Below are positions 48,517 to 57,741 of a stretch of 64,000 nt of DNA, one piece after another (the stretch's first letter is position 1; the number at the start of each line of letters is the position of its first letter). Made by a program: the position numbers and the translations under genes. The notes under the pieces are model-generated. The model made no database searches. It saw nothing but the letters and a program-made list of their open reading frames with translations, and was not told the DNA's origin. Origin of the DNA: Thermomicrobiales bacterium (GTDB lineage Bacteria; Chloroflexota; Chloroflexia; Thermomicrobiales; UBA6265); the NCBI GenBank assembly GCA_030447415.1, contig JAUJOZ010000006.1, forward strand, positions 62,001 to 126,000, read 5' to 3'.

Positions 48517-49025
48517 ATGCCGGAGCCCGACGAGTACCTGCCGATCGCCCGGGCCACCGCGCGGGCCGGCCTGACCGAGGTGGCGCTGCGCCGCCGGATC
48601 CGCCGGGGCGACCTGGCCGTCTACGGCGACCGCGCGACCTGCGCGTCAAGCTGCTGCGGGTGGCCGACCTCGACGCCTACGTCGCGCACCGGCGGCCATC
48701 CCGGCGGGCGGCAAGGAGGGGGCGATCGACCAAGACGGGGCGTAAACACGGGAGCGGCGGTGCCGGCGGCTCGCGCGCGAACGCGAGCCGGGCCCGCCGC
48801 CCCGCGGCGCCGGAGCGCCGTCCCCGCGGAGGGGAGCCGGTTTGTTGGTTTCCCGGTGTCCCCCATCGTACGGGACCGTGCGGTTTCGTGCCACCCCGGT
48901 GGCACCGCCGCCCCGTACGCGCAACCCCTCACGCGGATCAGGACGACCTCCCGGCGCCGCCTCGACCACCTGCTCGAAGTTGTCGAGCACGAGCAGCGCC
49001 CGCTTGTCGCGCAGATACGCCGTGA
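48517..49025 (+). pseudogene. Excisionase/MerR-like helix-turn-helix protein, frameshifted
   Basis: The ATG at 48517 follows GAGGGG. PIARATARAGLTEVALRRRI and RRGDLAVYGD form the typical wing-helix start of excisionase-family (MerR/HTH_17) proteins. One C is missing near 48633; after it, DLRVKLLRVADLDAYVAHRR completes the domain in the next frame. The rest is Arg/Ala-rich and the frame runs on to 49025, over the antisense NB-ARC remnant, so the true end is probably near 48780. Such proteins control phage or element excision. No integrase was found here. Confidence 0.55.
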
Positions 49026-49342
49026 GGCGCGCAAATGAGCGGCTCGTCACCCATCTCTCGGAGACCGAGGGCATGGGCGATGGCGGACGGGACGAGGGCG
49101 GAGTCGGTGACCGGGGCGAGGGAGACGAACGTGACGCCATGGGCGAACTCGTCGTCCAGGTCCTGGGCCACCTGCAGCGCGAGGCGCGTCTTGCCCACGC
49201 CGGCGGGGCCGGTCAGCGTGAGGAGGCGGACGTCGGGACGACGCAGCAAGGCGACGACCGCGGCGACCTCGCGCTCCCGTCCGACGAGCGGGGTCAGCGG
49301 AGCGGAGATTGTCGGGGCGGTCGGGGGCGGCGTGCCGGGCAT
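48955..49342 (-). pseudogene. NB-ARC regulator remnant (copy A)
   Basis: N-terminal 130 residues of the NB-ARC/TPR/LuxR family. The ATG at 49342 is in the shared GAGCCGCGCC-ATG context. [20 protein letters not shown], Walker [14 protein letters not shown] and [20 protein letters not shown] are intact; after one shift near 49055 come [20 protein letters not shown] (Walker B), and homology stops. NB-ARC C-terminal, TPR and LuxR parts are missing. The promoter and palindrome upstream are well preserved, so a short protein could still be made. Confidence 0.8.
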
Positions 49343-49386
49343 GGCGCGGCTCCGTCCGGCGGCGGGCGGTTGGGAGGTCGGCCCCG

Positions 49387-49415
49387 ATGATGCCGAACGC
49401 CCGGCGCGACGTCAA
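49387..49415 (-). promoter_or_regulatory. Family promoter, NB-ARC copy A
   Basis: On the minus strand TTGACG (49415-49410), 17-bp spacer ending in GCGTTCGG-like sequence, then CATCAT (49392-49387). The same layout precedes all five NB-ARC copies. About 45 nt to the ATG. Confidence 0.65.
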
Positions 49416-49445
49416 CCGACTCCTGCCTCAGCCCCCGAAATGCCA

Positions 49446-49473
49446 ACGGCCGCGGCGGGGACGCCGCGGCCGT
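49446..49473. repeat. Palindrome, NB-ARC copy A
   Basis: Perfect 12-bp arms ACGGCCGCGGCG / CGCCGCGGCCGT with a 4-bp centre, 31 bp upstream of the -35 box. One of five related palindromes in the same position. A conserved block gcggaagcgac-ggggtcg follows at about 49483. Confidence 0.8.
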
Positions 49474-49611
49474 GCTGCATGGGCGGAAGCGACAGGGGTC
49501 GCTCGCGCGCACGCACCAAACGCCCGGGTGTCGTCGTGGTGGCGCTACCGGCCGCTCGGCGAACGGTTGGGGGTCCAGCCGTGCGCCGTACTCCGCCAGC
49601 GCTCACAGCGT

Positions 49612-49737
49612 CTATCACCTGAGGAGCTAGCGGCGATCCGGTCGCTGGCCCTCACCAAGAGCCTCCGCCCCCTTGCCGCCGAGTTTGGCGTCAGCCACGA
49701 GACGGTGCGGGCGGTCATCCAACGTGAGGAACACCAT
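49612..49737 (+). pseudogene. Divergent helix-turn-helix fragment (copy A)
   Basis: LSPEELAAIRSLALTKSL and [19 protein letters not shown] form a complete helix-turn-helix of the IS30/resolvase type. The frame is open on both sides (to 50163) but only this segment looks like protein. No clear start; translation might begin near 49500. Similar fragments lie in the same relative place at 56.0 and 60.4 kb. Confidence 0.5.
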
Positions 49738-49918
49738 GACGAATATAGGAGCCGGCGCCATGCTCCTGAACCGACCAGGGGGATAGGAGATAGAGGTACC
49801 CAAACCGGACGCCCCTCCCGAGCGACGCGGCTGGGGCCATCCACTCGGCCAGCGGGCGGGTGTCCGGGTCTAAGGAAGCAAGACGTCGGCACCTCGGCGT
49901 CCCAGATGACGACACGGC

Positions 49919-49947
49919 GACGCCGGCGGGCCAGGCCCGCCGGCGTC
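49919..49947 (-). terminator. Perfect 14-bp hairpin after the 50-kb secreted-protein gene
   Basis: GACGCCGGCGGGCC, single-base loop region, GGCCCGCCGGCGTC. It lies 67 bp downstream of the minus-strand gene ending at 50014. No T-run. Confidence 0.5.
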
Positions 49948-50013
49948 GTGTTGGTCCGTCAGGCATTGGTGGTGGCGGGGCCGGTCAGGACCGTCCGGTC
50001 GCCCTCATCCCGC

Positions 50014-50541
50014 TCACTTCTTGCGGCAGGAGAAGACGCCCGTCACGGTGATCGGGCCGGCCGGCCCGTCGAAGGTGGCGGTGACGGTCAGGTCCTGCCC
50101 AACGCTCACCGAGGTGGCCGTGAACCACCGACGGCAAAACCGTCGGGAACCGTCAATATTTGACCGAACGGGTCGATGTAGTAGTCGTGCGCGGACGTCA
50201 CGGGGGTCAGCTTGTAGTACGTCGTCATGACCGTGCTGACATTGACGGCGGTTGGGAGATCGGACGGGCCGACGAAGACCTCGCACCACTCCCCGAAGTG
50301 CGCGAACTGCTCGAACACGATCGCCGGCAGGCGCAGTGTGCCGCCCGCCTTGACGTAGTCGGTACATTCCTGCACGGAGGTAAACGGCGTGAAGTCGCTC
50401 TTGAAGACCGTCTCAAGGCTCGAACCCGAGCATCTCGCCGTCTTGGCGCGGCGGCGGCTGGGGTCAACGCCCTCCCAGGACGACTAGGCCGAGGACCAGG
50501 GTCAGCAGGGCACGGGGTACCCGGTGTCGCAGGTGTCGCAC
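50014..50541 (-). pseudogene. Secreted protein of unknown function, frameshifted
   Basis: The GTG at 50541 has GAGGAG upstream and starts a signal peptide (RHLRHRVPRALLTLVLGLVVLGG). After shifts the mature part reads QECTDYVKAGGTLRLPAIVF, EQFAHFGEWCEVFVGPSDLP, VMTTYYKLTPVTSAHDYYID, and, in another frame, VGQDLTVTATFDGPAGPITV with TGVFSCRKK at the end. Three or more 1-base shifts. About 170 aa, with cysteines that could form a disulphide outside the cell. Not recognised. Confidence 0.55.
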
Positions 50542-50697
50542 GTCGTTCTCCTCGCGCTCCTCGTGGGCTGCCGGACGCCCGCTCGCGTCGGTCGGATCGC
50601 CCCGGTGGCCACGATCATCGCGGCCGGGGGAGGCCCCTGTCCCTACGCGTGCGGGACGGAGCCCGTGACATTGGTTGCTGGGCCTGTCGTCGCTGAC

Positions 50698-51243
50698 TCA
50701 GTCCGCCGCCGGGGTACCGACCTCGGCCATCGGCTCGAGCAGGATCTGCGTGCCCTCAAAGGCGTCCGGAAAGGCGGACAACACCTTGCCCGTCGGATCG
50801 GCCACCGTGAACGTCTCGACGCCCGAGATCGATTGCCCATCATCGGAGAGCTCAAGCGTGCCGGAGACGGTGACCGTGCCCCGGAAGGTGCCACTCTCGT
50901 CCGATCGCAGATGCACGATTGTGAAGGTAGCGGAGCGCTCGTCCGTCGGCTCCCAACTCCCATGTCCCGTACTGAAGTGGACGAACTTGAATGGCATGCC
51001 GGGCAGGGCGGGCCGAACCGCTCGCCCGGACAGGATCAGCGATCCGTCAGGCGCGAAGGTCGCCAGCGTCGGATCTCCCGCCGGTGTACCCGCGGCGCCG
51101 CCGGCCATGAGCCGCCACGAGCCGACCACCGAATGGTCCGAGGTCATCTCATCCGCTCCCACCGGACCGGAAGACACGAGACTCATCCCGGCGAGCACAA
51201 GCATCCCGATGATCGCGAGCATCCCTACCTGTAGTCGTCGCAC
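50698..51243 (-). CDS. Secreted conserved hypothetical protein (lipocalin-like beta domain)
   Basis: 181 aa. The GTG at 51243 follows GAGGAGGAA and begins a signal peptide (RRLQVGMLAIIGMLVLAGMSLV) with cleavage near SGPVGADE. The mature domain is beta-rich: VVGSWRLMAGG, PTLATFAPDGSLILSG, GHGSWEPTDERSATFTIVHL, FRGTVTVSGTLELSDDGQSI. This pattern occurs in a family of exported Chloroflexota proteins of unknown role. Intact frame, unlike its neighbour. Confidence 0.75.
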   Translation of the reverse strand: MRRLQVGMLAIIGMLVLAGMSLVSSGPVGADEMTSDHSVVGSWRLMAGGAAGTPAGDPTLATFAPDGSLILSGRAVRPALPGMPFKFVHFSTGHGSWEPTDERSATFTIVHLRSDESGTFRGTVTVSGTLELSDDGQSISGVETFTVADPTGKVLSAFPDAFEGTQILLEPMAEVGTPAAD

Positions 51244-51449
51244 GGTGTTCCTCCTCGTTGGTGCACGGCCGTGTTCCGGCCATCCTTGTAAGCGACCGCA
51301 CCCGGGTTGCGGTGGAGAAGCCGGTGCGTCCACCGGCCCGTACTCAGGGTGCCAGGCCCGCTGAAGGAGCGCATCGACCGAATTGACGAGCCGTCAAACG
51401 GTTCCTGGTGCGGGGTCTAAGCACAAATGCGTAGGCCGTCAGGTGAGAT

Positions 51450-53795
51450 TCAAACGATGCCTTGCCGGATGGCGTGGGCGGCTGCGGCGGTTCGGGAATC
51501 GAGCCCGAGCTTGTTCAGGATGTTGACCAGGTGGGCAGCCGCGGTACGGTGACTGATGCCAAGCGTCTCAGCAATGGCGCGATTGGACTGGCCCTCCGCG
51601 ACGAGGCGGAGCACCTCGACCTCGCGCCCGGTCAACCCCTCCTGCATCCCGGGGGACTGACTCGGTCGTGTGGCACTGGTGCTCGGTGGTTCGTAGTCCA
51701 GGACTTCAGCGACAAGGACCTCATGGGCAAGGGAGCGCCCGTCCTCCCAGGCCGCCTCTGTGGCCTCGCGGCCCTCGGTCGCTTCGGCGGCCGAGAGCAC
51801 ACGCTCTCGCCGGGATGCGTCAATGACGGACGAGGCTTCTCCCCGTTCCTCGTTCGCTGCCGCTATCCCACCGAGCCACCGCATGGCGAGGAGGTGGTGG
51901 CCGTAGGATGCCGCCACCTCTGCTACGACATCGATGGTCCCTGGGACCCCAAGCACGTCACCGAACAGCCGCGACTGGTCCAGGCTCTCACCGACCAACC
52001 GGAGGGCACCGCGAAGATCACCGGCACGTCTGGCTACCTCCGCGTGGTGCATGAGTCCAAAGGCCACATTCCACGCATCACCGGCTTTCCGCGCCATCTC
52101 CAGGTGCTCCCTGGCCGCTGCCTCGAACCGGTCGTCGTCGCCCTGGAGCCGGGCGATGGTCACGAGGCACTCGAGGGCGTCGGAGGCGCGCGGTTGGCCA
52201 GGCAGTTGGCGGAATTGCGCGAGGGCATCCTCGGACATCCGCCGGGCTTCCTCGAGGTCCCCGCGCTCAATGAAGACGCCGCTCAGGAGGAGAAGGGCGA
52301 GTCCCTCGCCGAATACGTCGCCCGCCTCCCGACTCAGTTGGAGATCCTCCTCGCCATACATCATTGCCTGGTCAAGGTCCCCGAGGATGCCCGTGACGGT
52401 CCCAGCGCCGAAGAGGACCACGGACCGGGCTGGAAAGGGCGTCGTGTCCGGGAGCGCAAGGACGCGTTCGATCCAGGTCCGAGCCTCCCGGTAGTGCCCC
52501 CGCTTGAGCCAGAGTGGAAGGATCGCTGCCACCAGACGTAGCGCCGTTTCCACCTCTCCCCGCTCAATGGCCCAGCCGAGCGCTGCCCGCACGTTGTCGT
52601 GCTCGGCTTCGACCCGGTCCAGCCACCGCCCCTGATCGGCGAGGAACATGTGTGGCTTTGCCGCTTCTGTGAGCGCCAGGTAGTGGGCGGCGTGGGCACG
52701 GCGGATCGCCTCCTCCTCGCCGCTCTCGGCGAGCCGCTCCAGCCCGTATTCTCGGATCGTCTCCAGCATCGCAAAGCGCGGGTCGACCGGGTCCTCACCG
52801 CCTGCGTGCTCCGTCCGCCTCAGCAGACTCGCGTCGAGGAGTGAGGCAACGCCGTCCAAGATGTCAAGGCCGACATCGCCCGCCGCGACCACGACGGCCT
52901 CAGCCGCGTCCAGCGTGAAGCCGCCGACGAAGACCGCAAGCCGCCGGAAAAGTGCCTGCTCGGCCAACGGAAGGAGGTCATGGCTCCAGGCGATAGCGCC
53001 CGTCATTGTCCGCAGCCGGACCGGCACGTCGCGCCCACCGGCGGTCAGCAGCGGTAGGCGCCGTTCCAGCCGGGCACGCATTGCCGCCGGCGGTAGCGCC
53101 TTGGCTCGGGCGGCGGCGAGTTCGATGGCGAGCGGCAGCCCATCCAACCGCCTGCAGATGTCCGCCACCGCTACGGCGTTGTCCGGCGTCAGCGCGAAGT
53201 CAGGCATGACGGCCTGTGCGCGATCAGCGAAGAGGCGCACCGCCTCGGACTCGGCAAGAGCCTCGACGGGGTGATGGTCCCCCGGGTCCGGAAGCGCCAG
53301 CGGCGGGACGGGATATTCGCGCTCCCCGGAGACCCGCAGCCGCGCCCGGCTCGTGACGACGGCCGTGAGCAGCGGGCACGCTCCAAGCAGGTCGGCCGCG
53401 AGCGGGGCAGCCTCCACCACCTGTTCGAAGTTATCCAGGACGAGCAGCAGGCGCTTCTCGCGCAGGTGGGCCCGGAGCCGGTCGACGAGCGACTCCTCGC
53501 CGGCCTCCCGCACGCCCAAGGCCGAGGCGATGGTGGGGGCGACGAGGCCGGGGTCGGTGATCGCGGCGAGCTGAACGAAGGCGACACCGTCGGCGAACTC
53601 GGCGGCCACGTCGTGGGCCACCTGGAGGGCGAGGCGGGTCTTGCCCACCCCGCCGGGACCCGTCAGCGTCACCAGCGGCACGTCGCGGCGGAGCAGCAGG
53701 TCCGCGACCGCGGCGACGTCGCGCTCCCGCCCGATCAGGGGCGTGCGCGGCAGCGGCAGATCGTGGGGTCGGTCCGGGGGCGGCGTGCCGGACAT
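51450..53795 (-). CDS. NB-ARC / TPR / LuxR-family transcriptional regulator (copy B, full length)
   Basis: 781-aa STAND-type regulator. NB-ARC ATPase: Walker [14 protein letters not shown] (K52), Walker [12 protein letters not shown], sensor-like [10 protein letters not shown], and [12 protein letters not shown] (GLPL motif). A winged helix ([18 protein letters not shown]) is followed by TPR-like helices (about 400-680). The C-terminal LuxR helix-turn-helix is [20 protein letters not shown] with [19 protein letters not shown]. Such proteins change DNA binding when a ligand meets the TPR part. The ATG at 53795 is in the family context GAGCCGCGCC-ATG without a real Shine-Dalgarno. Intact throughout. 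Confidence 0.92.
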   Translation of the reverse strand: MSGTPPPDRPHDLPLPRTPLIGRERDVAAVADLLLRRDVPLVTLTGPGGVGKTRLALQVAHDVAAEFADGVAFVQLAAITDPGLVAPTIASALGVREAGEESLVDRLRAHLREKRLLLVLDNFEQVVEAAPLAADLLGACPLLTAVVTSRARLRVSGEREYPVPPLALPDPGDHHPVEALAESEAVRLFADRAQAVMPDFALTPDNAVAVADICRRLDGLPLAIELAAARAKALPPAAMRARLERRLPLLTAGGRDVPVRLRTMTGAIAWSHDLLPLAEQALFRRLAVFVGGFTLDAAEAVVVAAGDVGLDILDGVASLLDASLLRRTEHAGGEDPVDPRFAMLETIREYGLERLAESGEEEAIRRAHAAHYLALTEAAKPHMFLADQGRWLDRVEAEHDNVRAALGWAIERGEVETALRLVAAILPLWLKRGHYREARTWIERVLALPDTTPFPARSVVLFGAGTVTGILGDLDQAMMYGEEDLQLSREAGDVFGEGLALLLLSGVFIERGDLEEARRMSEDALAQFRQLPGQPRASDALECLVTIARLQGDDDRFEAAAREHLEMARKAGDAWNVAFGLMHHAEVARRAGDLRGALRLVGESLDQSRLFGDVLGVPGTIDVVAEVAASYGHHLLAMRWLGGIAAANEERGEASSVIDASRRERVLSAAEATEGREATEAAWEDGRSLAHEVLVAEVLDYEPPSTSATRPSQSPGMQEGLTGREVEVLRLVAEGQSNRAIAETLGISHRTAAAHLVNILNKLGLDSRTAAAAHAIRQGIV

Positions 53796-53842
53796 GGCGC
53801 GGCTCGGTCAGTTAGCGACGAATGGCAGGGATGTGTGCCCGC

Positions 53843-53871
53843 ATCTTGCCGAACCGCCGGGTTTACGTCAA
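53843..53871 (-). promoter_or_regulatory. Family promoter, NB-ARC copy B
   Basis: Minus strand: TTGACG (53871-53866), 17-bp spacer ending GGCGGTTCGG, CAAGAT (53848-53843), about 48 nt before the ATG. Same spacing as the other copies. Confidence 0.65.
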
Positions 53872-53905
53872 TCGCGTCCTTCCAGAGCGCCGTGAACCAG
53901 AACGC

Positions 53906-53925
53906 CCGTGGCATTCCTTCCACGG
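53906..53925. repeat. Degenerate palindrome, NB-ARC copy B
   Basis: CCGTGG and CCACGG arms around an 8-bp centre, followed by the conserved block gcggaagcgacggcgacc. Shorter than in the other copies. Confidence 0.55.
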
Positions 53926-54165
53926 CCGGTCTGTTCTAGCGGAAGCGACGGCGACCTTTTTCGCCTGTTCAGTACCAATACGGACAAGCAGTTCGCGTTC
54001 CCCTTTACGGCCGCAAGTACTTCGGCAAACACACGTCCCACAGTCGCTGCCACAATGAGGATGCGTCCCTTCCCCGTAGATATTGTCAACGCCAGCGCAA
54101 ACCGACGATCTCCGACGAGGCTGCAATCCGTCCCCTCTTCCGCGCCTCGCCCTCGTCCAGCATAG

Positions 54166-54366
54166 CCATCTGGTGAATCACCGTGCCGGGACACCGTTGG
54201 AGACCAAGGTGATGATGTCCCTGTTCTCACCCATCGAGCGCTTCGAGCGGCCAGGGTCGAGCTGCTACGCAAGAGACTCTATCCGTATGAGCCGCCTTCA
54301 GATGCCAATGACCGGGAGCGGGTTTGGTCACCACTTGTACGACCATACGCATTTGTCCAGGAGTGA
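54166..54366 (+). pseudogene. Possible C-terminal remnant of an unknown gene
   Basis: Open frame without a start codon after a TAG at 54163. It reads DDVPVLTHRALRAARVELLR, KRLYPYEPPSDANDRE and VWSPLVRPYAFVQE to a TGA. It looks coding (acidic/basic helix, ordinary composition) and has more A and T than its surroundings. The family was not recognised. The 370 bp between here and the NB-ARC copy B start otherwise hold only its promoter and palindrome. Confidence 0.35.
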
Positions 54367-54376
54367 CGGTGCCCGC

Positions 54377-55158
54377 TCAGCACCCATTCGGCTGCTCCCC
54401 AAGCGCCCGCTTCACCCGCTCCACCGCCGATGGGATCACCTCACTGATGCCGCTCCACATCCGGAGCGTCACGGCACAATCGTAGGGCGTTTCACCTCGG
54501 TTCACGAGTACCACTCGGGCACGGGACCCAATCGCCCGCCCAACTAGCGAGGCCGCTGGCTCGACCACGAGCGAGGAGCCCAAGACGAGCAGAAGATCGC
54601 AGGAGCGGGCGTGTTGGTCGGCGCGGGTCCACTCTTGCTGGGGCAGCGGATCGCCAAAGTTCACCACGGACGAGATAAGCTGGCCACCGCAGGTCGGGCA
54701 GACCGGCTGTCCCACCACCGGTTTCTGCGTACGATAGCCGGGGCCCCACCGGCGCGTGTCCCACCCTACCCGCTGTCGGGTGTGCAGTTGGTCACAGCCC
54801 AGGCAGCGCATGAGCTGTCCGTTGCCGTGCAACTCCGCCACGAGGGCAGGGTGGATGCCAGACTGGCGATGGAGGTTGTCGGTGTTCTGAGTGATGAGGA
54901 ACTGAAGCTTGCCGAGCTGCTCAAGCTCGACGAGGGCCAGGTGGGTGCGTTGGGCTGCACCTGGTTCGGCGAAACCCGCCACTGCGGTGGTGGCAAGCCG
55001 GCGTCACGTCGCGTCCACACCCCGCTTGGACCGCGAAAGTCGGGGATGCCGGAGTCCGTGCTGATGCCAGCACCTGTGAAGGCGACAATGTGCTTGCTCT
55101 GAATGATCCAGCGAGCGATGGTCTCGATGTGCTGCTCGAGGCGCTCTTCCTCGGTCAT
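54377..55158 (-). pseudogene. NAD-dependent protein deacylase, SIR2 family, one frameshift
   Basis: Sirtuin of about 255 aa. The ATG at 55158 has AGGAGG at 7 nt. NAD-binding motifs: VAFTGAGISTDSGIPDFRGP and, in the second frame, LITQNTDNLHRQSG with the catalytic histidine in AELHGNG. Zinc cysteines are CLGC and CPTCGG. LLLVLGSSLVVEPAA and VLVNRGETPYD complete the Rossmann part. The frame changes once near 54990, between RRDAGLPPP and THLALVELEQLGKL. The zinc site and full deacylase motifs make a housekeeping deacylase more likely than a defence SIR2 effector. Confidence 0.85.
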
Positions 55159-55301
55159 GATGCTCCTCCTAAAGGGACTAATCGAAGCGACGTTGGTGTA
55201 TTGGGCAACCTTCCCCCCGCGCATGGGGCACTCGCCCCAATGTACGCCACCGCGCAGGCTACTATGTGCAAGGAGCAATTGACGGTCGAAGACATCAAGA
55301 G

Positions 55302-55707
55302 TTAGGGTTCAGGAGCGCCGCCAGCCAGTCCGAGAAAATTAAATCCACCTGCAGTTGCTCCTGCATTCGGATTACGCAGCAACGCCTTGAGCCGGAGGGT
55401 GAATAGCTCGTCGCCCGCCTCCCACACGTCCAGCGCCGAAGCGACGGTGGGCGCGACGAGGGTGGGATCGGTGATGGGAGCGAGGGAGACGCACGCCACA
55501 CCATCGGCAAACTCGTCGACCACGTCGCGGCCACGTGGAACACGAGGTGGGTCTTGCCCACCTCGCCGAGGACGGTCAGGGTGACGAGGCTGACGTCGTG
55601 GCGCCGAAGCAACTCAGCGACGGCCGCAACCTCCTGCTCGCGCCCGATCAAGGGCGTGCGGGGCAGCGGCAGGTCCTGGGGAAGTTGGGGAGCGACGTGC
55701 CGGACAT
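55302..55707 (-). pseudogene. NB-ARC regulator remnant (copy C)
   Basis: Begins at the family-type ATG at 55707 (context GAGCCGCGCT-ATG). After one shift it reads [20 protein letters not shown], a Walker A altered to [12 protein letters not shown], and then [20 protein letters not shown] with [20 protein letters not shown] in other frames. Homology ends there. At least two frame changes. Only the first 120 residues of the family remain. Confidence 0.75.
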
Positions 55708-55753
55708 AGCGCGGCTCGGTGCGTCGGTGAGCGGCACGGGTCGTTCAATCTCG

Positions 55754-55782
55754 ATGATGCCGAACGGCCGCCGTGACGTCAA
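55754..55782 (-). promoter_or_regulatory. Family promoter, NB-ARC copy C
   Basis: Minus strand TTGACG (55782-55777), 17-bp spacer ending GCCGTTCGG, CATCAT (55759-55754). It is almost the same as copy A although the gene behind it is broken. Confidence 0.65.
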
Positions 55783-55814
55783 CCGCGCCGCTGGAGCACC
55801 TGCCGCACGTGCAA

Positions 55815-55840
55815 CGGCCGTGGCAGCATCACCACGGCCG
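55815..55840. repeat. Palindrome, NB-ARC copy C
   Basis: Perfect 9-bp arms CGGCCGTGG / CCACGGCCG with an 8-bp centre. The block cagcggacgcgacgggggtcgg follows, matching the other copies. Confidence 0.75.
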
Positions 55841-56019
55841 ACTCTCTCCAGCGGACGCGACGGGGGTCGGTTCAGCACGTTCAAAACCTGGCGCATGACG
55901 GCCGGCCGGTCCGCGTTCCGGTCCCCGACTTCCGGCCGTCCGCCGCCTTCGCGCCGCGGTGGCCGTCACGGTCGCGCCATGACGCGCCTGCGCCTGGCCG
56001 ATATCGCCTCCGCGCTCGG

Positions 56020-56154
56020 AAGCTGACATCAGCCCAGCCGTCCGCGATCCGCGCCCTCGCCGCCACCAGGAGCCTGCGCTCCCTCGCGGCTGACTTTGGC
56101 GGCAGCCACGAGACGGTGCGGGTCATCTGCCGTCGGCACGGGCGGCGACCCTGA
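56020..56154 (+). pseudogene. Divergent helix-turn-helix fragment (copy C)
   Basis: KLTSAQPSAIRALAATRSL and RSLAADFGGSHETVRVICRR, then a stop at 56152. The module matches the one at 49.6 kb. The open frame begins upstream without a clear start. It overlaps, on the opposite strand, the end of the small ORF 56123-56437. Confidence 0.5.
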
Positions 56155-56437
56155 GGGGGACGTGCCATCCATCGCCGTGGCGGCCCGAGACGACCCGACC
56201 CGGCGCGACGGCGGACATCGCGCCCGGGGCGCCGTGCGCCATGGACCGGCCCCCCTGGAGACGCTGCCCCACCCAGACCCGTGCGGTGCCGACGCCGCGG
56301 CGGCACCGGGGGAACCGCCTCACGAGCCCACCCGTCGCCTCGTGACTGGCCGGGACGGGCCGAACCCGAGTGGCATCGGCCAGCAACTCCCGGCGGGAGG
56401 CTTCGGCCATCACGACCGTCGCGCCAAACTGGTGCAT
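56123..56437 (-). CDS. Small protein of unknown function, array member 1
   Basis: 104 aa from an ATG with GAGAGGAG about 8 nt upstream. It starts HQFGATVVMAEASRRELLAD and has the array motif GTARVWVGQRLQGG near residue 60. The tail beyond is Gly/Ala/Arg-rich. It is the last of four short ORFs on the minus strand that share this motif. No known domain. The 3' end overlaps the divergent helix-turn-helix fragment. Confidence 0.45.
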   Translation of the reverse strand: MHQFGATVVMAEASRRELLADATRVRPVPASHEATGGLVRRFPRCRRGVGTARVWVGQRLQGGRSMAHGAPGAMSAVAPGRVVSGRHGDGWHVPLRVAARADGR

Positions 56438-56667
56438 CGGGCGCTCCTCTCGTGCGCTAGCCTCGCCCGCCATTTTCTTGTCCTGATGGCGTGGCTCACT
56501 GAAGAGCCGGACCGGACGCAAGGTGGCCGCCGGGTTCGGCGTCCGCCGTGAGCCGGTCCGGGCGGTCCTCCGGGCGGGGGCGTGCCGTCTGGACGGCACC
56601 GCGGCGGAGCCGAGGTCGTGGCCGCAGGCGGCCGCGCCTCGCCCCCGAGAGCGCAGCTCCGCCTCCG

Positions 56668-56928
56668 TTAGCGGGCGGGGCCGAGCGAGGCGACGGAGGC
56701 GGCGGGGGCGGCGGGTGTCGCCGTCCCGCCGGTCCGGGTCCCGTCGCGGCGGGCAACAACGCGAACGAGCACGCCGCCCAAGCGCCGCAACGCGGTGCGT
56801 GCGATGGCCAGGCCGGGGGACCGGAGGCGGACGGCCTGCGCGCTGAGCCGGTCCTGCGTGGCCCGGACCTGGCGTGCCTGGTGGTCCATCGCCGCCGTCT
56901 CGCAGATCGTGTGAGGGTGGGGCATCAT
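56668..56928 (-). CDS. Small protein of unknown function, array member 2
   Basis: 86 aa. The first of two adjacent ATGs (56928) has GAGGAGGAT at 9 nt, one of the best ribosome binding sites in the region. MPHPHTICETAAMDHQARQV and RATQDRLSAQAVRL predict one long helix; the motif is LRRLGGVLVRVVARRDG. The tail is Thr/Ala/Pro-rich. Members like this (short N-terminal helix, then LGxLLVRxGxRL) seem to occur in Thermomicrobia, but I know no function. Confidence 0.5.
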   Translation of the reverse strand: MMPHPHTICETAAMDHQARQVRATQDRLSAQAVRLRSPGLAIARTALRRLGGVLVRVVARRDGTRTGGTATPAAPAASVASLGPAR

Positions 56929-57017
56929 CGCAAGATCCTCCTCGGCGTCCGAGCGCCGTTCGATTGGGTCGGTAGCTTGATCACCAGCGGGCGTCCGTCA
57001 CGGTGGGCCGTTCCGCG

Positions 57018-57263
57018 TCACCTGCCGGCGCCTGAAGCGGCGACCGGCCCCGGTGTCTGCCCCCCGGGAGCGAGCCACCGCCCACCCTCCAGGCGCCGAC
57101 CGCCGCGGACGAGGGCCGCGCCGATGCTGGACCGCCGGGCCGGCCGCGCGGACCGGGCGACGTCCCGCCCGGTGGGTGGCGGCGGGTCGGATCGATGCCC
57201 CTCCACCGCGGCCAGCATCACGAGGTCCCGGACGGCACCGGATTGCCAGTCGACGGGAAACAT
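57018..57263 (-). CDS. Small protein of unknown function, array member 3
   Basis: 81 aa from an ATG with GCAGGAGG at 8 nt. FPVDWQSGAVRDLVMLAAVE, then the motif SIGAALVRGGRRLEGGRW. Its start overlaps the end of member 4 by 46 bp, so the two are translationally linked. No signal peptide or cysteine. Function unknown. Confidence 0.5.
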   Translation of the reverse strand: MFPVDWQSGAVRDLVMLAAVEGHRSDPPPPTGRDVARSARPARRSSIGAALVRGGRRLEGGRWLAPGGQTPGPVAASGAGR

Positions 57264-57553
57264 GGGGGGGCCTCCTGCAACCACCGGTCACCGCCTCGTG
57301 CCGTCCGGTCCCGCCACCGCGCCGGGAGCGCGGCCGGCTCGGGGGCGGGGCCGACGGGCCGCGACGCCCCCTGGAGCCGCCCGCCGAGGCGGACGAGCGC
57401 CCCGCCAAGGACCGACGGGAGCCGGTGAGACCGCGCGGCGCGCGGGCGACTCGCGGCCGCTTCGGCGGCCAGCCAGCCGCGGGCCGCCGCACCATCGAGC
57501 CGCCCGCGGGTGATCTGCTCGGTCATGTAGTCAACGCCGAGGTTGGGATTCAT
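57218..57553 (-). CDS. Small protein of unknown function, array member 4
   Basis: 111 aa from an ATG with GGGAGGAC about 9 nt upstream. NPNLGVDYMTEQITRGRLDG, AAARGWLAAEAAASRPRAAR, then the motif VLGGALVRLGGRLQGAS at about 50-66. The conserved part ends there; the rest is Arg/Pro-rich and may not matter. It is the first ORF of the array, 189 bp downstream of the NB-ARC copy D stop on the same strand, so it may be read through from that gene. Confidence 0.5.
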   Translation of the reverse strand: MNPNLGVDYMTEQITRGRLDGAAARGWLAAEAAASRPRAARSHRLPSVLGGALVRLGGRLQGASRPVGPAPEPAALPARWRDRTARGGDRWLQEAPPCFPSTGNPVPSGTS

Positions 57554-57741
57554 CGCCACGTCCTCCCGGTGCCACGCCCGGCGGCTCCGCTCCTGCCATC
57601 CGCGCCCGCCGTTCGGGGCACGGTCCCAGCATGCGCCCCGGCGCGGCCTCCCGCATCCGGGGATCACCGGATATCGCGGTCGTGTTTCCGGGGGACGTGC
57701 AGTACGGGGGGTCGTACGGGGTACGTAGGCGGGGGGGCGAG

